A DNA stretch of 64,000 nt, taken from Anodontia alba. Lineage: Eukaryota > Mollusca > Bivalvia > Lucinida > Lucinidae. The stretch spans positions 75,340,953-75,404,952 of the forward strand of contig OZ024827.1 in NCBI GenBank assembly GCA_964016985.1, given 5' to 3'. Shown here in pieces: positions 1 to 13,247 of the stretch. A program made the position numbers and the translations under genes. The stretch's first letter is position 1. Each line of letters starts with the position of its first letter. The notes below the pieces were generated by a model. It searched no databases, was not told the origin of the DNA, and was given only the letters and a program-made list of their open reading frames with translations.

Positions 1-432
1 TATATTTTCATATACTGATAGTCATTCTTTAATGATGCTGTGAAGGACTTTTGAAGAGACTACAGATAGGTCTGTACTGTGCTCGCATTTAGGCTAAGCC
101 TATTTTCATATTAGTGAGCTCTACGGTAGAGAATATAATCAAGGAAAAGTAACATACAACAATATATACTTTCAGCAGAAATCGCTCTGACCAATTTTCT
201 TCCTTTTTCTTCCCGGAAGTTGTCACCAGAAGTTGGCAGAACTGATTGGGGAGGTCTCACTAATAAGTATCACGAAGTGACAAGAAACAAGTGTCAATAA
301 GTATCACAAACATATTTCGCTGATTATTTTTATTTTTATGATTTATTATTGATTTTCATATATCTTTTATAGCGAGCACGTCGCAAACGAAGTGAGCTCT
401 ACGGTAGAGAATATGATCATGGAAAAGTAACA
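1..432 (+). repeat. Tandem host repeat (left part)
   Basis: Three modules appear in order. Positions 7-115 (TGATAGTCATTCTTTAATGA through GCTAAGCCTATTTTCAT), 143-235 (AAAAGTAACATACAAC through GGAAGTTG) and 270-330 (a CACGAAGTGACAAGAAAC type segment) all recur in the same orientation at 8340-8765. The segment GTGAGCTCTACGGTAGAGAAT occurs twice here, near 114 and near 391, each time followed by GGAAAAGTAACA. This is the target DNA into which the 433-8339 element inserted. No coding signal was seen. Confidence 0.8.
423..432. other. Left target-site duplication AAAAGTAACA
   Basis: AAAAGTAACA here is repeated exactly at 8340-8349 on the other side of the foldback element. The uninterrupted version, AAAAGTAACATACAAC, stands at 145-160 in the neighbouring host repeat and shows the pre-insertion state. 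The last A could belong to the element, so the duplication is 9 or 10 bp. Confidence 0.85.
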
Positions 433-440
433 GGTCAGTG

Positions 441-1820
441 TTTTCCTTGGACCAAATCACTTGGACCATTGGACCTTGGACTGGTCCAAGTGATTATCAG
501 TTGGACCAAATGGGGTGTATTCCTTGGACCAATTCCAGTTGGACCAAGTCATAAATACCATGTTTTTTCAACTAAAGTAATATGTATCTATGTAAATTGT
601 ATTCATTTTGTTTATTTACTTTTTTATATTTTATTTTTATTTATTTATTTATTTATTTTTTTTTTTTTTTTACTTTTGATAAAACAATTTTAATTGAGAT
701 AATTTGATATTTTCAATTTTTGAAAACATTATTATTTTGTGAAGGCTAATATTTTCACACTAAATCCACTCGTTTCGACAATCAAACGTTTTAAGGCTAA
801 GTAGTCTGTATAAAATTTTCAGCAGATACCGGTAACATTTTGATGTTGTTGTTTTTTGGTTTTTTGTTGTCTTTTTTTTTTTTTTTTTTTTTGTTGTTTT
901 TTTTTTTTTGTCCTGAAAACAAACTTTGGCATTTCATACAAATTGTCTCCACAGGATTTAACATTCCATGCAAGTTGTCTTCAGTGGAGACAATTTCATG
1001 AAATGCCAAAACCTGTTTTATGGGGAAAAATAAGACAAACTGTCATCAATTTGTCATCTGCTGAATTAAATCAGAGAGTAGTAAAGGTTCAACTGGGCCC
1101 CGAATTGGACCAAGTACATGTATTAAGTTATATATTAATCTGAACTTCCAATAACAAATTGTCTTTACCAAGAAAATATTATTATTATTATTATTTACAT
1201 TATTTTAGTTGTATATAAATGGCTGGGACTTACCATTTCATTGTAGGTTATTCTCACTTATTTTATTTTAACTTTCCTATTAAAAATGCATTTTGCAGTG
1301 CACTGAGTTAAAGCCCTGTATTCCTTAGACCAAATCACTTGGACCTTGGACTGCAGGTCCAAGTGATTATCAGTTGGACGAAATGGGGTGTATTCCTTGG
1401 ACAAGTTCCAGTTGGACCAGGTATATACCTGTTGGACCATATTAAACTATATTTTTATAACTAAATAATATATATCTACGTAAATATCTATATTTTTTTT
1501 TCTTTTATTTCTTTTGATAAAACAATTTTGAGATAATTGGAAAGTGGGGTAAACTCATTTGTTCTTTCTGTCTTTGTTCCTTTCTTCAGAGACATACCTA
1601 CTATTTCTTAACCTTTACCACTCTCTGGGCTAATTCAGCAGACAACAAATTGGTGATAGTTTTATTATTTTTCCAAGAAACAGGGGTGACATTTCATGCA
1701 AATTGTCTCCACTGAGACAGTTTGCATGAAATATCACATCCTGTGTTCTGGGAAAATAAGAAAAAAAAAATCAAAATGTCTTCTGCTGAAAAATTTACCC
1801 AGAGTACTAAGCATCAAAGA
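441..1820 (+). repeat. Left inverted-repeat arm: about 1.6 tandem units
   Basis: A unit of roughly 870 bp starts with TTCCTTGGACCAAATC at 443, runs to the CCCTGTATTCCTTAGACC junction near 1317, then restarts and stops around 1820. Each unit opens with a cluster of TTGGACC/GGTCCAA motifs that is itself partly palindromic. In its middle each unit carries a hairpin of the CATTTCATGCAAATTGTC family (about 920-1080 and 1680-1790). Poly(T) tracts interrupt it. The ORFs here are low-complexity and not credible as genes. Confidence 0.8.
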
Positions 1821-1914
1821 ATCCCATTTTTTGACTAAAAAGGGTGATTTTCGCATTGCATTCTGACATTCCATATGTGTTAGAAAAAAAAAAAAAAAGG
1901 TTTTATAATCACTT

Positions 1915-3872
<1,958 letters not shown>

Positions 3873-5300
3873 TCCAATATGTAAAGTTCTAGATTAACAT
3901 ATGAATCAGGAATCCGCGCATTATGACCTTCTTTGTTGCTGCTTGTCCATACATTGTTTCATTCGATATGATTGATCGCAAGTCCGGGCACATCATCTTC
4001 TAATTTTTAAATATAGCTTTCTATATGCAAAATTCTAGATTACCATGTGCATCTGCGCATTCTGATCTTGTTCTTCGCTGCTCATTCATGCATTGTTTCA
4101 TTTCTATGATCTGCTGTTACTCCGACACATCATCTTCTAATAATTTAAATATAGCATGCTGTTTGCGAAATTCTAGACTAGCATGTAATTTGCACATTCT
4201 GATCTTGTTTATTGCTGTTGATTCATACATTGTTTCATTCGATACGATCTGACAGTACTCTGACACATCATCTTCTAACATTTAAATAAGGCTAGAGAAA
4301 ATTAAATATTAGATTCTCATCCAGATTTTAGAAAAAAAAATGGAGTGGGTGGGTGGATTTTATTTTTTACTTTTATTCCTGAGCCGTACAATGAAAAGGT
4401 CAATCATAGCAAAACAAGATAACTGACACTAAGTACCATGTACAAACAGAAGAAAATCTTGTTTTAATATTAATTCATTTCAGTTCTTAAAAGTGATATA
4501 AAATCTGTTTTCAACAAAAGTCCAATTATATCTGAAAAAATTTTCCACCTCGAAATTTTTTATTTGGTCAGATTTTTAGGGGCGGATGGAGATGAGAATC
4601 TGGTTATTAATCTTCTCTGGCCTGAAGCTTACTAAATGCAAAATTCTAGATAAGTATGTGCATCCACGCATTCTGATCTGGTTCATTGCTGCTCGTCCAT
4701 ACATTGTTTCATTCGATACGATCTGTCGTTACTCCTGCACATTGTCTTCACATGACATGAAAGAAGCAATAATGCATGAGCGTGATCGAGTGCATTGTCG
4801 CACGGACACGCCTAGAACCATGGTATATTAAACTGATTTATTTCATTTGCATGTATGCAGATCATCTTTCATGCTAAATATTGGGAATTTTGTCCACTAT
4901 GTGATAAATATAGGACACCCGAGCATTCTGATCTGGTATTTTGCTGCCTATCTGTACATTGTTTTATTTGATACAATCTGCCAACAGTCTGGCACATCAT
5001 CTTCTAATATTTAAATAAAGCGTGCTATAAATGCAAAATTCTAGATTAGCATGTGCATCTGCACATTTTGACCTGGTTTGTTGCTGTTCGTCTGTACATT
5101 ATTTCATTCAATACGATCTGCCGTTACTCCAGCACATCGTCTTCTAATATTTAGATATATAGCTTGCAATATGCAAACTTCTACATTAGAATGTGCACTA
5201 CTCATTCTGATCTGGGTAATTGCTGCTCGTCCAAACATTTGTTTCATTTGATAGGATCTGCTGTTACTGCAGCACATCATCTTCTAATATTTACATACCA
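3873..5300 (+). repeat. Degenerate tandem repeat, unit about 130-140 bp, seven copies
   Basis: Copies begin near 3873, 4024, 4160, 4635, 4890, 5030 and 5165. Each contains AATTCTAGATTAGCATGTGC, GCATTCTGATCTGGTT, CATACATTGTTTCATTCGAT and CATCATCTTCTAAT in that order. Gaps at about 4290-4625 and 4760-4890 hold unrelated AT-rich DNA. Short ORFs across it are repeat translations, not genes. The array lies in the loop of the foldback element. Confidence 0.8.
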
Positions 5301-5429
5301 TGTGCTATAGATTACAAGCTTTGAATAATCATGCCAAAAACGTTTTCTTAGTGGGAATTCTAACACCATGAAAGCCCTCCAGCAAATTATTTGCTGACTG
5401 ACCACATAACATTGTGCATCTTATTTGAA

Positions 5430-5463
5430 AACTCGGACCCATCAATACTGATGGGTCCGAGTT
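5430..5463. repeat. Perfect 15-bp-arm palindrome, copy 1
   Basis: AACTCGGACCCATCA pairs perfectly with TGATGGGTCCGAGTT across a 4-base loop. The same arm sequence forms another perfect palindrome at 27097-27129 in an unrelated insertion. Confidence 0.9.
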
Positions 5464-5929
5464 GAAAAGTAACGGTCCCAACAAGTAAAAATGAACCTAT
5501 TCATATTTAACAAATCTGATCAGTCTGTGCATTAGCTGGATACTGTGTGATTCATGTATTACAGTATTTTATACTAATGACCTAATCAGCCAACTGAGTG
5601 GACACCATTCTGCACCAGCCTGCGTCATGCACTCTGATCTGAGTAACACATGCACAAAGGGACATTTTCACTGGATAAGGACTTAATAAAAGGATTAGCA
5701 TTGCTGATACATCGTAATAAATTTCAGTGAAGTTGATCATCAGTGTTTCAGCATATTTTATTCTTTAATAAAAGGAAAGAAATATTACTCAAAACAATTA
5801 TAACAAAATTCTTTGATCTTGATTAGGCTGCACAAGCTAATCTGGTTTATTCCACACTCTTCATATATATGAGCCGCTAGTAATACAAATGAGAAACGAC
5901 TTTATGGCATATTAAATCGCAGCCTGCTG
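5464..5929. other. Unassigned interior of the foldback element
   Basis: AT-rich sequence between the interior palindrome and the right arm. I see no repeat relationship within the window and no credible ORF. Confidence 0.5.
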
Positions 5930-8339
5930 CAATTCAGTTTTCAAGTCACTGCAAAATGCATTCTTAGCAGGGAGTTAAAAGTAAAAGAGTAACTGATCAA
6001 TTGAAATGGTAAATCCCACACATTTATATACATTAAAAATTATGTAAAAAAAAATAAATAAACAATATAGAAATATTTTCTTGGTACAGGGAATTTGATA
6101 TTAAAAGTTCAACACAGTTCAGATTAATGTAAACTAATACTGGGTCCAACTGAACCTTTACCACTCTCTGGGCTAATTCAACAGATGACAAATTGATGAC
6201 ACTTTTCTTATTTTTCCCATAAAACAGGTTAGACATTTCAAACAAATGGTCTCCAGTGCATGGAATGTCAAATCCTGTGGAGATAATTTGTATGAAATGC
6301 CAAAACCTGTTTTCAGGGTAAAATAATAAAAAAAAATACTTCAAAATGTCATCTGCTGAAAATTTTATACAAGCAGGCACTAAGCCTTAAAACATTTAAA
6401 TGTCAAAAAAGTTGATTGTAGTGTAAAAATATCTTAGGCTTCACAAAATATAATAATTCTATTGAATATACAAAATTATCTCTACTTAAATTCTTTTAGC
6501 AAAAGTAAAACAAATAATAATAAAAAATAAAATAAAATAACTACAATTTATGTAGATACATATTATTTAGTTGTAAAAATGTAGTTTAATATTGTCCAAC
6601 AGTAGTTATGACCTGGTCCAACTGAAATTGGTCCAAGGAATACACCTCATTTGGTCCATCTGATAATCACTTGGTGATTTGGTACAATGAATACAGGGCT
6701 TTAACTCAAGTTACTGCAAAATGCATTTTGTAACAGGGATTAAAAACAAAATAAGTGAGAATAACCTACCAATTGAAATGGTAAATTCAAGCCATTTATG
6801 TACATCTAAAATTATGTAAAAAAAAACAAAAAAAAAAAAAACAAAACAAAACAAAAAAAAACTACCACTATTAAAATATTTTTGGAAAGGCAATTGTTAT
6901 TGAAAGCCCAACTGATTCGGGGTCCAGCTGAACCTTAACCACTCTCTGGGCTAATTTAGCAGATGACAAATGGATGACATTTTTCTTATTTTTTTTTCCC
7001 ATAAAACAGGTTTTAAAATTTGCAAATTGTGTCCACTGAAGACAATTTGTATGGAATGTCAAATCCTGTGGAAACAATTTGTATGAAATGTCAAAACCTG
7101 TTTTCAGGAAAAAATAACAAAGTTATTCAAAATGTCATCTGCTGAAAATTTTATACAGAGTACATTTAATTGTCAAAACAAGTTGATTGTAGTGTGAAAA
7201 TATTAGGCTTCAAAAAATATAATAATTCTTTCAAACATACAAAATTATCTCAATTAAAATTGTTATATCAAAGTTAAAATAAAAAAAGAAAATGAATACA
7301 GTTTACAGAGATACACATGATTTAGTTGTAAAAAAGTGGTTTAATATGGTCCAAAGGTATTTATGATCCATTTTATGTTCCAACTGGAACTGGTCCAAGG
7401 AATACACCCCCTTTGGTCCAATCACTTGGACCTGTAGTCCAAGGTCCAAGCGATTTGGTCCAGGGAATACAGGGCTTTAAGTTCCTTTAACTCAAGTCAC
7501 TGCAAAATGCATTTTTAAAAGGGAAGTTAAAATTAAATAAGTGGGAATAACCTGCTGAATGAAATGGTAAATCCAAGCCATTTATATATATCTAAAATTA
7601 TGTTAAAAAAAAAAGCAAAAAAATAATGATGATACTATAAAAATATTTTCTTGGTAAAGGCAATTTGTTACTGAAAGTCCAACAAAGTTCAGATTATTGT
7701 AAACTTAATACATGTACTTGGTCCAATTTGGGGTCCAATTGAACCTTTACTACTCTCTAGGCTAATTCAGCAGATGACAAATTGATGACATTTTTATTTT
7801 TTTTTTTTTTTTTCATAAAACAGGTTTTGACATTTCATGCAAATTGTCTTCACTGAAGACAACTAGCATGGAATGTCAAATCCTGTGGAGACAATTTGTA
7901 TGAAATGTCAAAACTTGTTTTCAGGGTAAAATGTAAAAAAAACTTCAAAATGTTATCTGCTGAGAATTTTATACAGTGTACTAAGACTTCAAAACTTTTA
8001 ATTGTCAAAACAAGTTAATTCTAGTGTGAAAATATTAGCCTTCACAAAATATAAGAATGCTTTCTAAAATATCAAATTATCCCAATTAAAATTGTTTTAT
8101 CAAAAGAAAAAAATAAAATGAAATAAAAAATGAATAAATAAATAAAATGAAGACAATTTACGTAGATACATATTACTTTAGTTGTAAAAACATGGTTTAA
8201 TATGGTCCAACAGGTATTTATGACTTGGTCTAACTGGAATTGGTCCAAGGAATACACCCCATTTGGTCCAACTGATAATCACTTGGACCAGTCTAAGTCC
8301 AATGGTCCAAGCGATTTGGTCCAAGGAATACTCTGACCC
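5930..8339 (-). repeat. Right inverted-repeat arm: three tandem units
   Basis: Read on the minus strand, units start at about 8329, 7470 and 6693, each with TCCTTGGACCAAATC-like sequence and ending with a GAGTTAAAGCCCTG-like junction. All three carry the CATTTCATGCAAATTGTC hairpin (around 7830-7910, 7020-7110 and 6230-6310). The left arm has only about 1.6 units, so the two arms differ in copy number. Confidence 0.8.
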
Positions 8340-8765
8340 AAAAGTAACATACAACGATATATACTTTCAGCAGAAATCACTCTGACCAATTTTCTTCCTG
8401 TTTTCTTCCCGGAAGTTGTCACCGGAAGTTGACAGGACTGGAGCGAACTTGATACTAATAAGCGTCATGAAGTGACAAGAAACGATTGTCAATAAGTGTC
8501 ACAAACATATATTGCTAATAAATTTTATTATTGATTTATTATTGATTTTCACATTTTTTTTTATACTGATAGTCATTCTTTAATGATGCTGTGAAGGACT
8601 TTTGAAGAGACTACAGCAAGGGTCTGTGCTGTGTTCGCATTTAGGCTAAGCCTATTTTCATATTAAAACTGATATTCATTCTTTAATGACACTGTGAAGG
8701 ACTCTTGAAGAGACTACAAATAGGTCAGTGCTGTGCTCGCATTTAGGCTAAGCCTATTTTCATAA
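8340..8765 (+). repeat. Right target-site duplication and right part of the host repeat
   Basis: Begins with AAAAGTAACA (8340-8349, the right target duplication). The AACATACAAC..GGAAGTTG module follows, then the GTCACAAACATAT module near 8500. Two tandem copies of the CATTCTTTAATGA..TAAGCCTATTTTCAT module end it (8565-8665 and 8667-8765). Orientation matches 1-432. Confidence 0.8.
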
Positions 8766-9405
8766 GTTGTTGGACAATAAAGAAATATTCTGTTCTGTTC
8801 AAATGTCTGAGAAGACCAGGACTACTCCTTTTCTTGAGTGGCTCCCATCTAATTTTTCCAGTAAGGATAGAAAGGAAGAAAGTGTTGGCATGTGGTGGAG
8901 GATATGGCATTCAGTCAAATATTTATTTATTGAAAACCTTGTCTGTTCTCATTTTGTTGTATCATAACCTCTCCGACATTTTCCAATTCTTCTTCGCCAG
9001 CTTCGCCAGCTTGAACAGATAAAAGATGCTTTCTCTCTCCTCTCGTAGACCCTTCCTCATTCAGCATGTCTCCCGTAGAAGACATTTCTGTCTTATAAAG
9101 AAAAACTGCCGTAATAAATAAACGAGCTGGTTCAAATATCGTTTATTTATAACTTTTACAACATTTTAAATATATATTTATGTAAAATCTTTACAACATT
9201 TTAAATATATATTTTCCTGTTTATTTTTTCAGGGGGCAGACATCTTTGGATCATGTGATATTTTAAGCAAAGATAATCCATAATCAAATTACCGACGTAA
9301 ACTATTACAACATGGTGTACAAACCAGATCTAATCCACTGCCCATCGGAATTTCAGAATCAAATTTTTTACTGATGATACGTTTACATCTACATCGTACG
9401 CGCAG
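8766..9405. other. Unassigned DNA
   Basis: No recognisable gene. Positions 8767-8800 contain GGACAATAAAGAAATA, which resembles a polyadenylation-type tail but has no ORF context. The stretch CTTTTCTTGAGTGGCTCCCATC at 8829-8850 resembles 16805-16830. The two overlapping short ORFs look random. Confidence 0.4.
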
Positions 9406-9600
9406 CCGTCAAACTTGGTCGCCGGGGTATTTTTACCAAGTCCGATCCGATCCGCCGATCATTTTTCTGCCGATCATAAATTTCATTTTTGTCATTATGC
9501 CCCGCCACCAAAAACACTGGCGGGGTATTATGTTATACCCTCTGAAATTTTGAGTGTCCATCCGTCCGTTTGCCTGTCTGTCCGTCCGTCCGTCAGCGCC

Positions 9601-10110
9601 CCCACCATTCGTGTGCCCGCAACTCTTCCTACAGTTTTAGGCCAATCCTTTTCAAACTTTACAGGCACTTTTAGGATGGTCAAGATATGCTTTGTTTTTT
9701 CAGAATCCTGAAATTATTTTTTATCACATTTATTTCATTTATAACTTAGACTTTTTTCGAGCCCTAATACTACAGAAATGTATAGGGAGTATGTACCTTG
9801 TACGCGCAACTCCTCCTACAGTTTTAGGCTAATCCTTTTGAAACTTTACAGGCGCTTTTAGGATGGTCTGAAGATATGCATATTGTTGTTGTTTTTTTTC
9901 AGAATCCTGAAATTATTTTTGATTACATTTTTTTTTTTTTTTTTTTTTTTTTTGCATTTTTAACTTAGACTTTTCCCGAGCCCTAATACTACAGAAATGT
10001 ATAGGGAGTATCTTGGACCCAATATAAATGGTCTGAAGATATGCATATTGTTTTTTTCAGAATCCTGAAATTATTTTTTATTACATTTTTTGCATTTTTA
10101 ACTTAGAAGG
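9601..10110 (+). repeat. Tandem 200 bp unit, about 2.5 copies
   Basis: The block CTCCTACAGTTTTAGG, CTTTACAGGC, TTTTAGGATGGTC, TTTCAGAATCCTGAAATTAT, ACTACAGAAATGTATAGGGA occurs from 9610 and again from 9806, and the second half of it from 10020. A poly(T) run of more than 20 bases breaks the second copy. The CDS-like ORF over 9415-9711 is a translation of this repeat. Confidence 0.8.
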
Positions 10111-10345
10111 CAAGAGGTTTTAAAGCACTTTTACAGCTAGCTAACTTCACCCTGTGTCCCGATGCTACTCTTAATACAGAAATACATAAAAATTCGGTTC
10201 GCATAAAAGGCTCCCAACTCAGTCAATGCATCAAAGCGAAAACATAAAAATCAAATTAATCACTATAATAAACAAAGACTAGTACTCATGGTTAATTCTA
10301 CTGTATGCCAGCGTAAATGAAAACCAATAGTTGAACTAGTTCTAT
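10107..10345 (+). pseudogene. LINE 5' module, fragment A
   Basis: Homologous to 13248-13500 (minus) and 17360-17575 (plus). Shared text includes TAAAGCACTTTTACAGCTAG, AAAATTCGGTTCGCATAAA and CTGTATGCCAG. The conserved reading frame (LLQLANFTL..., KAPNSVNASK...) is broken here by an extra A in the GCATAAAA run. The stop TGA after CAGCGTAAA is at the same place as in the other two copies. It lies inside the 9418-10621 element, so that element probably captured it or received it as an insertion. Confidence 0.65.
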
Positions 10346-10633
10346 AAGACAAAACATCAAGAGATCTCCCTCGGCTATTTTTCTTCCGAGCTTGACTTTT
10401 ATACCCCTGAAACGAGAAAAAAGCACTCTCAATCAAAAACTAGAACAATGATTTTAATAAAATCATTGATGTAAATTACAATTATATAATATGGTCATAT
10501 AAAACTCACATACTGGACATTTGAATCATAGCTTAGATATAATGACAAAAATAAAATTTATGATCGGCAGAAAAATGATCGGCGGATCGGATCGGACTTG
10601 GCTCACGGCTTTTATACCCGACCGTCAAACTTG

Positions 10634-11640
10634 ACTATTACAGCGAGGAGGTTTACAGTAGAATTAGTTTAGTTTAAACATATTTTATTCAGAATTTCAG
10701 TTTGTGTACAGATATAACAATGAAGACAATACAAACATTTAGGATCAGAACGGAAGCTTAAAGCTTATTTAGTTCTTCTCCTAGAACATGGTAATAAAGC
10801 TGTAATAGTTCTATGGCAAGTTGATTTATCGATGACATTCTTATGAACAAAGGACAATTGACTGTAAGTTTCAATACAGGAATATACAAGAGAAAAAAAT
10901 ACTAACAGAAGGAAAGGGATAAAAACAGGAATAAAACGTCAGTGAAGAGTACAACCAGCAATTAAACATTTTGTTGCTGTTACATCATGAAAACACGCCT
11001 ATTCAAATATATTGAAAATGTTACCACCAAAAAATGAAAGTTTTCAGATAAAAAATCTGATATTTTTTCTATTTCTATCTCTGCCCAAAACACACATTGT
11101 GGGTAATCGTTTGAACCGCCTCGTCGAGGCGGTTCCAACGAGTACCAACAAACCATATCCTGAGCAGAAATAAGTAAAATAATGTATACCCCTGTAAACC
11201 CCAGTTTTACTATATAAAAGTGGGGTTCAAGGGGGTCAAAATTATATAGGCGTGTTTTCGTGATGTAGTATATTAAGTACATACATGAATCAATATGTCG
11301 AATTGTTATTCACTTAAGCAGAACAAACCTGAAAAATATACGACTGAATATCTGGTTGTAAAGAAACATGTAGATATATAAATTCCATTTAATGTGAAAA
11401 GAAAGAGAAAAAACAAATAAAGCATTAAAGCAGGAGTTAAGAGAGAAGAGGAACGAAAAAACATAGCGAGCTGGAACAAAGGGGATGGGACTGGAGACAC
11501 GATCGAAACAGCCATTTTATATTACTAAGAAAAAACTGTTACCGTGGTAGTTTCAGAAAACTTCGGAAAGACAACAATTCAATTTAGTAATTATATGTTA
11601 AATATCAGTATCTGAAAATATCTCTAAAAGGTTTTTACCT
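10634..11640 (-). mobile_element. Probable LINE 3' region, interrupted by a MITE
   Basis: This lies downstream (minus strand) of the reverse transcriptase pseudogene with no other identifiable element between, so it is taken as the LINE 3' untranslated region. That is an inference, because no poly(A) tail or microsatellite end defines the boundary. A hairpin MITE (10983-11265) is inserted in it. Confidence 0.4.
10983..11265. mobile_element. Hairpin MITE (CATCAYGAAAACAYGCC family), copy 1
   Basis: The left end CATCATGAAAACACGCC pairs with the right end GGCGTGTTTTCGTGATG at 16 of 17 positions. TA flanks both sides (10981-10982, 11266-11267), as in Tc1/mariner or pogo-like insertions. The core is the GAACCGCCTCGTCGAGGCGGTTC palindrome around 11113-11137. 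A second, interrupted copy is at 63035-63556. This copy shows the empty TA site (TATATAGTAAAACTGGGG on the minus strand) that is occupied there. Confidence 0.85.
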
Positions 11641-13229
11641 AGTTCTATTACTACTAAATCTTTTTGTTGCCAGTATATATTTTTGGACGCTGTCAAATAT
11701 TGCCACATTCAAATTGTGAGGTAGTGATTCGTCCCCGGATAAAAGTACATTTAGAGTCATTGTTGTGTAGAGGAGTATGCTGTTTGTGAGCTCAGTTCTT
11801 TGATCTATGTACAGAGGGCATCTTAGGAAGAAGTGATCAGCGTTTTTTCAATATTACCATTACCGCAGGTACATAGGGGCGAATCTACAATGTTTTTCGA
11901 AAAAAGATCGAAGTTTAGAAAACTACACCCAGTTCTAATTCTGGTGTGTAAAATTTGTAATTTACGTTTGCCAGTGTAGTAATACTTTGGAACGCATACC
12001 ATGTTCTGATTTAAACGTTGCTTAAAAGAATTTGTCGTATCTGTGTCTCTATCAGCACAAGGTAAGCTATTCCAGTCTCTTACCACAGATGGCAGGAATG
12101 AATTAGAGTATTGGGTAGTTCGTGAATATATAGTTTGGAGGTTATTTTCATTTCTCAAATTGTATCGTGAAACGTTTTGAACCAATGGTGGAACAAAATT
12201 TGACAGATATTGCGGGGTGATATTATAAACCATTTTGTGGAAAAGAACAAGTTTGTGCTTCCATCTTCTAGTTTCTAAGCGTTCCCAGCACACCTCTTCA
12301 TACAATTTTTGGATCGAAACAAGTTTTGTAGCACCTGTCGCAATTCTTGCAGCTTCGGTTTGGATCTTTTCAAGTTCTTGCTTTTCTTGATGAGAACAAT
12401 TATCCCAGATTACATCGGCATACTCAAGTATTGGTCTAATGAAAGAGGCATAGATGATTTCAAGAGACTTACGGTCAAGGCCAAATTTTAGTTTGCGCAT
12501 AATATTTATCCTTGTCCAGGCTTTTTGCTTTATATAATTAATATGATGGTGCCAGGAGCAGTCAGATGAGAAGTATAGGCCTAAATGTTTATGAAATTCT
12601 ACTTCATTTATTTGATTGTTTAGCATAAAAAGAGGTGGATGATTTTGTCTGTCTAATTTGCGCGAGATTAGTAATGCTTCATTTTTGTTTGGGTGAAATT
12701 TTACTAACCACATAGCTGCCCATCGAGTTATTCTCTGAAGGTCTGAATTAATGATATTTGCTACTGTGTTCGGGTTTTCAACAATTATAAATAGACTAGT
12801 GTCATCAGCGAAGAGACGAATGTTTGAGCCTATCTCTGTAACTATTTCGTTTATATAAAGAAGAAAGAGAAGAGGTCCGAGAATAGAACCTTGGGGTACT
12901 CCAGCGTGAATGAAGTTCCAATCAGATTGGGCACCAGGAAGCACTACACGCTGTTTCCTGTTTTCTAGATAGCTTGTGAACCATTTGAGCAGTTGACCCG
13001 AGATTCCTGCTGCACGCAATTTATGTATAAGACCTGCGTGCCAAACACGATCAAATGCTTTTGTGATATCACAAAAGACTACACGCACTTCTTTTCCAGA
13101 GTCCAGAGCGTGACAAAAAGTATTGTAAAGATAAGTGAGTTGGTTGACAGTAGAGTCCCCTGGCATAAAATCAGATTGAAAGGGGGTTATAATGGGGTCT
13201 GACGATATGTCTTTGGCTTGGCCCGCCAT
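11640..13229 (-). pseudogene. LINE ORF2 remnant: non-LTR reverse transcriptase (jockey/CR1-like)
   Basis: The 468-residue frame from 13229 to 11823 is a non-LTR reverse transcriptase. QSDFMPGDSTVNQL lies at residues 18-31, motif A VVFCDITKAFD at 50-60, GVPQGS at 110-115 and the catalytic FADD at 140-143. A thumb-like region and a C-terminal CTCGNGN zinc-knuckle start follow. The frame ends early at 11823 because a run of six A has one A too many. In the next frame the protein continues as ADHFFLRCPLY, completing the Cys-Cys-His-Cys motif, and stays open to about 11640. No endonuclease domain precedes the RT, and its early motifs are missing. After about 12 residues (MAGQAKDISSDP) the sequence jumps straight into RT motif 2, which points to an internal deletion. 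The element makes and inserts cDNA when intact; this copy should be dead. Confidence 0.9.
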
Positions 13230-13247
13230 GGTTCAACTATTGGTTTT

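Larger units (their letters stand above)
9418..10621. mobile_element. 1.2 kb inverted-repeat element with a 12 bp target duplication
   Basis: CCGTCAAACTTG flanks the element as an exact direct repeat (9406-9417 and 10622-10633). The inner ends are inverted: the left has AAGTCCGATCCGATCCGCCG, and the right carries its reverse complement near 10580-10600, with similarity reaching ATAAATTT about 90 bp in. The interior holds a CCGTCCGTCCGT-type low-complexity start, about 2.5 tandem copies of a 200 bp unit and a fragment of the LINE 5' module. No transposase was seen. The superfamily is unassigned. Confidence 0.75.

Noticed and set aside
3873..5300. Possible CRISPR array (repeats with spacers)
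   Set aside because: The window is eukaryotic, units are about 140 bp and degenerate throughout, without constant short repeats and unique spacers.
9415..9711. 98-residue ORF with SVHPSVCLSVRPSV
   Set aside because: Translation of the CCGTCCGTCCGT-type repeat inside the 9418-10621 element.
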